DNA of 64,000 nt, taken from assembly GCA_029959195.1 (NCBI GenBank), contig CP114119.1:248001-312000 (forward strand). Reading direction: 5' to 3'. Origin of the DNA: Dictyophora rubrovolvata (Eukaryota > Basidiomycota > Agaricomycetes > Phallales > Phallaceae). Made by a program: the position numbers and the translations under genes. Positions 54,901-64,000 of the stretch are shown here, one piece after another; within the stretch, counting starts at the first letter, position 1; the number at the start of each line of letters is the position of its first letter. A model generated the notes under the pieces. It saw nothing but the letters and a program-made list of their open reading frames with translations. It was not told the origin of the DNA and did no database searches.

Positions 54901-56380
54901 GAGTTGGACGCAGGTCAGACCAGTCTCGGTGCACAGGCGTCTCTTAAAGCCGTTAATAACAAGAGTGCGGACAATGCGAAGAAATCGTTGAGCCTTTCGT
55001 TACCACTTAGATACGCGAATATGGGATCGCTTCCCGCGCCTGAAACTAACGTGTTAATTCCGACTCATGCTTGTTCGAATACCGTGCAAACCTTGGTTAC
55101 TCAAATGACGAAGGAGCACGATAAGAAGCAGGCGAAGTTGAAAATTGAATGGGATACCTATCTGAAGACACGAAGGGAATCCAGACCAGTTCGGGCATCG
55201 GTGGCAAGCTCCGCACGCGTAACGTCTTCTAGTGGACTGGCCGCCATTTTAGCTTCAGGTTCTCATGGCGGAGAAGACGTTGAAGAATTCCGACAAAGCG
55301 AAGGGCTTGTCGGGTTTGCACAGATGGGGTTATCGGCCAATCAGAATGACCGTAAAGCGTTTGGGCGATTAGTTCAGGGTGGTATACCGTTAGTTTATCG
55401 TGCGAAAATCTGGCTCGAATGCAGTCGCGCGCTGGAAATGGCTGAGCCGGGGACTTTTAGAGATTTGCTTGCTGCAGCAGATAAAGAAGGTGGTATTGCT
55501 GCTATTGAAATTGATAAGGATGTTGGGAGAACTATGCCTTTGAATATTTTTTTCGGAGGTGATGGTGTCGGCGTTCATAAGTTGCGCAGAGTTCTGAGAG
55601 CCTACAGCAAGTGAGTTTATAAAGCTTGGAATACCAAGTACTCATCAAACCATTTTTAGACGAAATCCCCACGTAGGGTATTGTCAAGGAATGAATCTTG
55701 TTGCTTCGACTTTACTTCTCGTTCATGCAGATGAAGAAGATGCCTTTTGGAACCTTGCTGCCATTATCGAACGACTCCTCCCAGAGGATTTCTTTTCTCC
55801 TTCACTCCTTGTCTCCCGAGCTTGTCCCTTGGTTTTGCTAGATTACATTCACGACTTGATGCCGACATTATTTCAACACTTTATGAACCTAGAAGTTGAC
55901 CTTCCCGCCATCTGCTTTTCATGGTTTCTGTCGTTATTCACTGATTGTCTACCTGTAGAGGTATGTAGATTATTAAATTACCTGCGATTCGATCTGGAGA
56001 TTAAATATTGAAACTTCCCTACAGACGTTATTTAGAGTTTGGGATGTATTCATTGTTGATGGTTTGGACGTGATCTTTCGAGTTGCTTTGTCTATACTTC
56101 GTCTAAACGAGTCGGAACTTTTACAAGCCGATTCGATGCCTGCTTTGTATGTTGCTCTGGAAAGTCTCCCGATGCGGATGTGGGAGGTGGAAAAATTGCT
56201 TCGGGTACGTGTATATTTTTCGTCGATTGTTTGCGTTTTTTTTTTTTTGCTCGCAGAATTCTCACTTTTGTTTTTTTTTTTTAGCAAGAGGTTGAACTTA
56301 GAGCGTATATTGTTAATGCTGATATCGTCAAGAAGAGAGATGCACGAGTGAAGGAGCTGCTAGCCTTGGCGACATCATAA
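51968..56380 (+). CDS. TBC-domain Rab GTPase-activating protein
   Basis: A large gene of about 1,250-1,300 aa. ATG at 51968 (MSISLNNSSIPVDSHPLLPE) starts a Ser/Pro-rich disordered region. Short introns at about 52624 and 52980 precede a coiled-coil stretch (ILSEAVEKLTQARLELERDR, RSLMEKQARI). The long central exon (53086-55612) is disordered with many SP sites and a YGFVYEVSSYDVLLLD segment. The C-terminus is a TBC domain: QGGIPLVYRAKIWLECSRAL, EIDKDVGRTMP (catalytic Arg in the IxxDxxR motif), VHKLRRVLRAYSK|RNPHVGYCQGMNLVAS (YCQGMN with catalytic Gln), LLPEDFFSPSLLVSRACPLV, FLSLFTDCLPVE|TLFRVWD, and the closing helices MWEVEKLLRQEVELRAYI. It stimulates GTP hydrolysis on a Rab-type GTPase, probably in membrane traffic; the partner is unknown. 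It is intact in all visible motifs. Confidence 0.85.
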
Positions 56381-57529
56381 TATGACCACATGTGCATTTA
56401 GGGTATATTTTCATATTTTTATTACTTGTTGAGGTGTAATAGTTGCTGTCATCATATATGAAACAGAAGATATTTTTGTCGCAAGGTTTAACCCGCCGAA
56501 GACGGCCGTGACTCGCAGTAAGCTCAGTAAACCATATTGAATGCCATTTCAATGATATTGGGGAGCTACATGTGCGTACCACATGAATAGCGATCAAATC
56601 AAACAGGAATTGGTAATACACATTCAAGTTCACTAGGCTCCTAGTAGACTCGACATCAGGAGCCTTCGGGACGCGGCAATGTTATCCGGAACAACTGACG
56701 CGGATCACTGATGAAAGCATTATGACTAGGTGAAGTGATCCGGAATGCGACGATTACCCTTAAATGGACGTGAATACTGTTTCAGAGCGTTGTGTTGAGT
56801 TGATATCTCATACAAATTCCTGTGTTTTTATCCGGAAGAAGACATTTCAAGCAGTACTTGAAACAAGCTCCGCGGTGGTTGTCGAGTCCTCGCCTCAATA
56901 GCGACATTGCACAGCCGCTCCTTCGAGGGCGCAACGCCGGATCCCGGACAGATCACAGGTGTGCCGGTCCGATCAATATAAGCGGAGATCGACGTATGTA
57001 AGTATCAGACTTCAGTGCCAGTGCAATACCACACTATGCAGAGACGTCTAGGACGCACCAAAACCTTTGCGTGCGCGACCGGAATTTATATCGTACAAAA
57101 AAATAGTATTTTATTCAATTGGATACGCTTTCGCAAGGGAACATATGATTGTTCTTTATGGCTTGCGATTGTAGGGATTGGAAGTGCTTGGCACGTTATG
57201 GTAGATGGTTAACCCAGATCACTGATGTTCATCCGCGATGAGCCGGTTCCTCTTCATACCCGGTATTTTGACAGTTTGTTTCAGTGAAACTTGTTGATGG
57301 AATACGAGTAGTGTATCTTTTTGTGTGGCTGATTTCTATATCTTCAGCTCTTGTATCTAACGTGCCGGCAGGACAGATCCATTAGCTATTCTGCCCGATC
57401 GACTATCGCCTCAAAAACATTCGAGGTAAGTCTTACAAGCATTTGGTATTGCGTGCCAGCATACCCTCAGGGAGAGCTCTCAACTTCTCTCATCAGCTCA
57501 TTTCTTTCCCTTAGCTTCTGTCATAGTAC
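56381..57529. other. Gene-free stretch right of the TBC gene
   Basis: No supported gene. It includes the 3' flank of the TBC gene and the 5' flank of the first small-protein paralogue. Confidence 0.5.
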
Positions 57530-58095
57530 ATGAACTTCACGACTCGCCTTTCCATGGCCTTTTCTTTCACCGAAGACATGGTCCAGATGTGCCGCCAAAA
57601 TCTTCTGATTAGCTCAAATATTTCTCCTCAGATGAAGAGAGAAATTTTGCAAGACTTAGAAGACATAGAAAATATATTGGGGCACCGAAATTTTACAGAT
57701 ATTGACGCGATTGAAGAGGCGTTAGTTGCACTTAATGAGTAGGTCATTAAATCAACCTATCATTTTTCCCTATTTTATATATTCATGGCAGAGTGGTGTA
57801 TGTTCGCCCTGAGAGCTTGTGTGGAGACAGCTATCTTGAAGAGAACTTGAAACATATCTCGGAGTGGCTGAATTATATCAAAAACACGGTGATTCGTTCG
57901 TGTTAAAATTGAAAAATAGTGTTGATTCTTCTACTCTAGATGCAGCAAATAGAAACTGAATCCAGTGACCAAACACATACACAGAGCCAGTGTTCCTTTT
58001 GCACCTCCGGCATTTTACAGGCGGATTATTTTTATGTCGACGATACAGACAGTATAGTCTACCTAAGCGGTAATGCTCATCTTCGAATGGAATAG
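57530..58095 (+). CDS. Small-protein family member I (unrecognised)
   Basis: Three exons (57530-57738, 57792-57888, 57940-58095) give 153 aa. MNFTTRLSMAFSFTEDMVQM, then SSNISPQMKREILQDLEDIE, NILGHRNFTDIDAIEEALVA, LNE|VVYVRPESLCGDSYLEE, NLKHISEWLNYIKNT, |MQQIETESSDQTHTQSQCSF, and the end ADYFYVDDTDSIVYLSG. Introns fall in identical places (phase 2 after ALNE, phase 0 after the IKNT-like helix) in all three paralogues at 57.5, 59.8 and 61.5 kb. The N-terminal half is amphipathic-helical. A short end motif Y-F-Y-[IV]-D-D-x-x-x-x-[IV]-[YH] is conserved. There is no signal peptide and no known domain recognised. Confidence 0.7.
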
Positions 58096-59780
58096 CTTTC
58101 CTTTCTGGACAAAGTTGAACTTGGAGTTAAGCATGAGACTCCCTGATTTTCTCTTGTCTCAGGACTAATCTTAAGAACCCGATTGGGCTCAATTTCTTGA
58201 ACAGTATAGAGGTTTTTACTGGCATGTACACATCATTGGAGTTTACAACCATCAGTCCCCCTTTAAATAACATATACAGCCATATCGTTTTTTTTTGAAA
58301 TGCTTGCAGTATTAAGCTTCTAACTGCGGCGCACAGCTATCTGGCAACATAGCAGCGATATTTCCAAATTGTATTTGATCACGACCATATTGCTCATCAA
58401 AGTCTTCAAACACTTCGATTTATAGATGATCGATATAAATATAGCTGCCACTCAGCCGCTCTTTTAAACCAGGAAGCAGTGACATTGTGGCATATAATGT
58501 GTTCGAATCAGTTCAAGGCGAGTTGCGTGGAGCATCACGTTTTATGGAATACTACTGGAATTGAAAAGTCAGGTACCATTGATTTACGGCATGAGCACCG
58601 ACATCAGCACGAGGACTAAAAGAATCTAATTAACTATCGGAACTGGGCACACCATTGAAAGTCCCACCGTACTGGGCCCAGATCGACTGAGGTTCTTGGA
58701 CTGTAGCCTTGAGAACGCCGATAGGCGGTGATCAAAACTCAAACGGGTAACATCAGTTTGTTTTCAGAATTCTTAGACAAAAAGTAGTGATATTTTACAA
58801 AGTTTGTATCAAATTCGGGCTTGTCAAACCTTCCGGTTGGGGATATGGATGCGGCGCGCATGCTGAGGTTTTTATGTTGTCGTTGTTCGACATGCCACGC
58901 GTGCACCAGTTTTTGAAGTCAACTGAAATATGTGTAGTAAATCGATTTTGTGGACCAATAGAAGCTTGTTGATTGTGATAATAGAATATAAAAAGGGGAG
59001 TCTTGAATTTTCGTGAATTTAATTCAAAGGTTGAAAAAAAATAGCATACAGGACAGGTCATATGTTTGGACGTGTACGGCAAAAAATAAATTGAGCGAGT
59101 GATGAAATACATTATAACTTTATTAGAGGTCATGAATTGAGCTAAAGAAGATGTGTCAAAAAATGTTGTTCAGGGGGTGAGCATATTCTTCGAAAACTCG
59201 TGTTCGGTGTGTTTGGATAAGTCTTCCCTATCTGAATAAATCAAACAATATACATATCTTCATCTTTTGATGAATAAGTACCTCACCTGGCATCTCGGAT
59301 GGTCGTTAAGGTACATAGAAGCCGGGTTACGTAACAGCTGGGGGATACATTGCCGCCACACAGAAATTGACCAAAGTACTCCTCCATTTGACGATTATGT
59401 GGGTTCAATCAAACTTCCTATGCGCTAAACCTAACACTAATATCAGCTAGAGGACGCCATCACTGATCACGTGTTACGGCTCACCTTTTGTTAATGTATC
59501 ATGCTATTTATGTTACATCTATTTACTGGGAAAACGACCGTACTTTTTCAACAATCAGTAAGCCTTTCTGAATTATAATCAAGCCGCTGTTCCTTTACTT
59601 TGTTACATAACCGAAACTTTTTTTTTTGTTTTAGGACTTGGCAATTTCATAGATGCCATAAACATATAAACAAACTCGGGCCTCGGCTTCCCAACCACAC
59701 AAAAACTAGAAAAGATATTTGATGCTTTATTGTGTCTCCCCACTCAGTCCAGCACTCCGACTACCGCGTCTTTCAGTTCG
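58096..59780. other. Gene-free stretch between paralogues I and II
   Basis: About 1.7 kb with no supported gene. Small open frames near 58787-59133 lack splice partners or domains and have low confidence. Confidence 0.45.
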
Positions 59781-60391
59781 ATGTTGACCGACGAACTAAA
59801 AGCTCGACTTTCCGGGTCTTTCAGTTCAGTCGAGAAGAACATCTCCATATGCCGAAATCTTCTCGAAGAATCGTCTATTTCGCCATCAAAAAAAGAGGAG
59901 ATTCTGCACGATTTATGTGATATTGAAAAGATAATGAGGCAAAGGAGCTTCGAAGATGTCGATGCTATTGAAGAAGCGATAATCGCCCTCACTGAGTAAG
60001 CCTACTTTTAGTAAAAGTTCTTGAAAGAACCATTTATCTCCTTTTGTTAGAGTGAAAGCCTATTGCGATGGCATGCGCGAAGAACAACAGTTGAAAATAG
60101 TCGTGACGCATACCCTGCGTTTGTTGAACAACATCAAAAATCTGGTACGAAATCTTTCGTATCAGTTCTTTCAAAATGGTATTCATTCTCGTTCTTAAGT
60201 TGTTAGATCAGGGACTAGTGCCCGGTGACATTGGGATTGTCGAAGACGATCGTCCTAGAGACGGTCCCGCTCGACTGACCTCCGGTCATTCTTCATTCTT
60301 TTATATTGACGATACGGGGAATTCTGTCCATCTGGGCCCACAAGAAGACTACACTTATCCTTTTGGTTTAAACCATATTTTTCGTCTTTAA
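59781..60391 (+). CDS. Small-protein family member II (unrecognised)
   Basis: Exons 59781-59995, 60051-60144 and 60200-60391 give 166 aa. MLTDELKARLSGSFSSVEKN, ISICRNLLEESSISPSKKEE, ILHDLCDIEKIMRQRSFEDV, DAIEEAIIALTE|VKAYCDGM, REEQQLKIVVTHTLRLLNNI, KNL|LLDQGLVPGDIGIVED, then HSSFFYIDDTGNSVHLGPQE, and an extended tail DYTYPFGLNHIFRL. The third exon uses the acceptor cttaag; the alternative acceptor a few bases later gives a stop, so the earlier one was chosen. The conserved core aligns with members I and III across all exons. The function is unknown. Confidence 0.7.
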
Positions 60392-61510
60392 TAGACCTCG
60401 ATGTTAACATTTCCCCGAGCTGAGCTGTGTGATATAATATGCTGAATCCCCATTTCCCTTGCTTGTGAACTAGTTCCCCTAACCCGTATCCTCAAACTCG
60501 TGAAAACAAATCTTAATCTCACATGATTATGCTGTTCATAGAGTGGCAAATTAACGAAAACCTCAAGTGCAGGAAGAAATTCATAAACGGCTCTTTCTCG
60601 GAAAATCGATATTCAAAGCGCTGAAAGTGAAAAGTGACGTTCAATGATGCCGTCTCCGGATTCATGAGCGAACTGTGATCCAATGAGACGAAAGATATTC
60701 TGCATGTTCCCAAGATCGTTAAACCGTGTTTCACTTGCGTCTACAAAGCCACACGGGATCGACCTTTTCCTTTTTAGCTCAGACGAAAGTATAATTGTCT
60801 TCCTAAACCGGTTGGAACCTCATAAGATGCCCGGGCCTCTTAAATCGCAAGGACGTTCCAATTTTTAAACAACGATTATCTTGTTTTCTTGAAACGCGAG
60901 AACAAAGTTTCCGAAATTGTATTTTTGATTGTTTTTTGATTCCCGATTCAAAAGATGTTCACCGATTTGTGGGGCTAAGGTTACTGAAGCGAGAATCTAC
61001 ATGAAAGGGGGTCTACCACCAGATTACGGCGCAATGATACTAAAATATAATAATCACATCTACAAGATTTGCTCATTCAGGGTCAGGGGGGCGAACACCC
61101 ATCGCTGATCACATTGTATTTAATACTACAACTCATCAATATATTTTTGAGAGCACTATGAGTCAAGGTCCTTTGTCATTGACAGGGCAGGTACCAACCT
61201 GGATTCTTGGCTTCTTACAGCTAGCCAAATTTGGTCGCTGGTTCTTTTAGAATTGGCACGTGGCGAACACCGTCGAACAAACGGAAACAATTTAAACAAT
61301 CAAAAGATTAATGTGTATAAACTCGTCAATCTCACAAAAAGATTCCGCGCTAAGCTACCGGGAAAAATTAGATGTACTCATAAGTAGCGGTAAACTGTAG
61401 ATGAGCCAGGGGAATCAAAAAAAATAGATTAGATTAGATTAAAGGAAATGATAAGATACGGTAGGCGCTTGAAAATAAGCTTTTTTTCTCTCCTGAAAGC
61501 CAGTATGAGC
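60392..61510. other. Gene-free stretch between paralogues II and III
   Basis: No supported gene. The region separates a plus-strand and a minus-strand family member, which converge here. Confidence 0.5.
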
Positions 61511-62063
61511 TCAATTATGCAAAGTGAGTGTGTCATCTTCGTCGAGACCCGGATAAACTATGTTTCCCGCATCATCAATGTAGAAATAGTTTGAAATAGC
61601 CTGTGTGTCCTCGAAGTCACCATATGCCGTCTTGAATGGAAATCCTATCAGCGTTGTTTCCCAAATCCCCAGCAGGTAAAAGTAAAGATGCTATACCGTT
61701 CTTCTAATATAATCTAACCAATGCAAAATATGTTCCAAGTGTTCTTTGAGTTGAAGTTCTTCGGAAAGATTCTTGACATACTCATTCACCCTATGACAAA
61801 GACGTGTCCCTCAGCCTACTTGAACGCAAAACGCGACAAAATCAAATGACGACTTACTCAGTAAGGGCAGTTATCGCTTCGTCGATTGCTTCTATATCTG
61901 CAAAATTCCGGCGTTCCATGATAGTCTTCGTGTCTTCCAAATCTTGTAGGATTTCTTCCTTCTTCGTATCAGGAATGGATAGGCCCGAGACAAGATTACG
62001 AGACGCCTGGATCATATTTTCGACGAATGAGAAAGCCATGGAGAGACGAGGCCTAGCATCCAT
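61511..62063 (-). CDS. Small-protein family member III (unrecognised)
   Basis: Minus-strand exons 62063-61858, 61790-61697 and 61630-61511 give 139 aa. MDARPRLSMAFSFVENMIQA, SRNLVSGLSIPDTKKEEILQ, DLEDTKTIMERRNFADIEAI, DEAITALTE|VNEYVKNLSEE, LQLKEHLEHILHWLDYIRRT, |TAYGDFEDTQAISNYFYIDD, AGNIVYPGLDEDDTLTLHN. The third-exon acceptor attcaag restores the frame; a nearer AG does not. The most similar part to I is RLSMAFSF, and the end motif YFYIDDAGNIVYPG is clearest here. It is oppositely oriented to I and II, so the cluster arose by duplication with inversion. The function is unknown. Confidence 0.7.
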
Positions 62064-64000
62064 TTTTGTTACAAAGAGAAAGAAGGGAGGATGATTCAGA
62101 AGTGAGTTGAAGTAACCCTTGATGATATGACACGTAAAACCGCGTGTTTTAAAAGGATTTCTACAGCCAGATTATTTGACTCGGTCAGAGAAGAAATTGT
62201 GGTTAGTTGAGATAAACGTGACAACATTGTTGGCATGAGTCTCAATAAATAGCTCAAGGGTCTGCGGTCGGCGATAAAACATGTTTTTCCCGGTGATCGG
62301 AGGTTCTAGATGGGCTTGAAATTCTCCAAAAGAGAAATGAAACTGCGGGTATGTTCATCTTTATGACTGGAACAGTGAAAAAGACCTAAAAGTACACTTT
62401 AGAAGTTAAATTTAACTGGCTTGCATAGGATAAGTGCGGCGGACGCGGCTTAAATTTTAATAGTAGATTTTTTTTCGGGACTTACGTCAATTACCCGGAG
62501 GGATGTATAGCAAGCACATCGGAGAACGTCAGACTTCAGTGAAAGGCTCCGGTGAAAGGCAAGTGAAAGGAGATATAGAGTCTAATAGGTTGGGATACAT
62601 CGACGCCGTGGAATAACTTATTTCCAGCTTTTTGCCAGGTTCCGAGTCTGCGAGATTGTTAAAGAAAAGCTTTCATCCGTCAAACTCACTAGATTGTTCA
62701 ACGTGGTGCACACTGGTTCACAATCCGCATGTGCGGTTGCGATGATGGCGCTAGTGCCAGCCAATCGGCCGGCAGCCGATAAAACACAGCTCAACTCAGC
62801 TCACAGTCCGACTCCGAGCCGATACGTGTCACCGGCCGGCCCTAACCTCCCAATTATATAACCTTAAACTTTTCAAGTGCTTCAAGTTGCCCCGATGTGC
62901 ATTGCACACATACAAATGCAAATGCATTCAGGTCCAGACAACTGTGCAGAGCTGTGAACACTCCAAGTTTCATGTTTGTGATACGTATCCGTTCTGATTC
63001 TTCCGCAAAAATTCAACATCCCTTGTCCCTAGGGCCTAGAGTTTGTACCGCTGCCTGGGTCTATCACAAGTAAAGTTGCAATGGATAGGACGACCTAATC
63101 TGGTACGGAGTGCATAGAATGACCGTTGAGCCTTCGAGGGGACAGACCGCATATACTCCCATTCATCTTGGAAAAATGAAAAACTCATTCATTACAGAAG
63201 AAAAATTTCCCGGCGGACGAATCGTTCCCCCGGCAGGTGGGTGACAAACAAATATCCGGAATAAACAGGGTTACCCACTGATTATACCGTCCATTTCGGA
63301 TAGTACAGCCGTTTCTTCCCTAATTTCAACAGAAGAATTCGAAGTTGACCACTTCGTCGTCGACGTGTCGATGATACAGAACATTCAATCCATTGGATAG
63401 AAAAGCAGGATAAGAAAGTGATAAATAAATCACCCGTTTGAGAACATAATTAGAACTCGAACTCGGAAGACCAAAAGATTCAGTGAAATTGAATTATTAG
63501 AATTTCGAATGCCATAAAGGTCTTGGCCTGGGTCTTTCTAAGGAAGACAATAGATTTCATGATATTTGCAATAATTCAATAAATACATCCGCTGGTTATT
63601 TTTAGCTTCAGCATTCGTTGATAAAGCTAATGATGGATCAATTGAAACCCTTTTTTTGAACGTGCGCGCGAAGATGAAGTTTGGTTAGCGCTACTGATGG
63701 AATGTGATCTGCGCTTGTTTCTGGTTATGACCCTACAATTAAATTAACCATAACGGATGCATGGAACATGCTAAATAATAAGTCTGAAGTCTATCGGCAT
63801 TATTCATGAACCTATTTTGAATAAATGACAGGCCGGTCAAGATATATGAAATGTAGCTCGAACTCAGGTTTACTCTTAGTAAGACAGTCAGACTCACTTT
63901 CTAAATTTTTCTAAATTTTCTTCCTTACCTGTATAGACACCAGCCCTATGAAATAACGCCCAAACTTCCCTTCTTTGATTGATTTAGCGTCAATGTTTCT
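62064..64000. other. Gene-free right end of the window
   Basis: About 1.9 kb with no supported gene. It contains the 5' flank of small-protein member III. Nothing repeat-like or coding was identified with confidence. Confidence 0.45.

Noticed and set aside
1-64000. Long terminal repeats, retroviral-type genes, tRNA genes or CRISPR arrays
   Set aside because: None could be recognised by reading; a tRNA scan and a repeat search would be needed to exclude degenerate or intron-containing cases.

Overview
This window looks like nuclear DNA of a mushroom-forming basidiomycete (Agaricomycete). The genes are dense, lie on both strands and are cut by many 47-70 bp GT-AG introns. The families seen (HET, Gin4/Hsl1-like septin kinase, KDZ-type transposon domain, lineage-expanded SET proteins, Pif1/Helitron helicase remnant) are typical of that group. 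No tRNA, rRNA, CRISPR or retroviral element could be supported.

Layout. 0.5-3.7 kb: an FAD monooxygenase convergent with an ABHD11-type hydrolase. 5.5-8.8 kb: a single-exon orphan, a decayed unknown gene and the first of five SET-domain genes. 9.8-10.4 kb: a helicase-tail transposon remnant. 10.7-11.5 kb: a small secreted-protein gene that appears to be built from micro-exons of 6-30 nt, all of them symmetric. 12.3-16.4 kb: an SDR oxidoreductase and a histidine-phosphatase gene. 17-26.7 kb: a segmentally duplicated block with four more SET genes (three intact, one with stops) and pieces of ABHD11 5' ends, closing with a complete ABHD11 gene. 27.6-37.4 kb: an acidic unknown protein, a septin-ring-type kinase, a four-pass membrane protein and a HET protein. 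39.3-40.8 kb: a DNA transposon with palindromic terminal inverted repeats and a KDZ-associated domain. 40.9-49.6 kb: a coiled-coil Ser-rich protein, SDHAF3 (succinate dehydrogenase assembly), cyanase, an NCS1 permease, 3-hydroxyanthranilate dioxygenase and a berberine-bridge-type FAD oxidase. 50-56.4 kb: an APH-kinase pseudogene and a large TBC Rab-GAP. 57.5-62 kb: three paralogues of an unrecognised 140-166 aa protein.

How they work together. The SET/ABHD11 block is best read as repeated duplication of one head-to-head gene pair, with copies at all stages from intact to decayed. Cyanase, the NCS1 permease and the kynurenine-pathway dioxygenase sit side by side and could form a small nitrogen/aromatic metabolism neighbourhood, but that is inference from position only. 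The strongest candidate for something undescribed is the micro-exon secreted gene at 10719-11495. All its internal exons are multiples of three in phase 1-1, and one splice junction looks like a zero-length exon. The gene models here are hand-spliced from sequence and have no transcript support.
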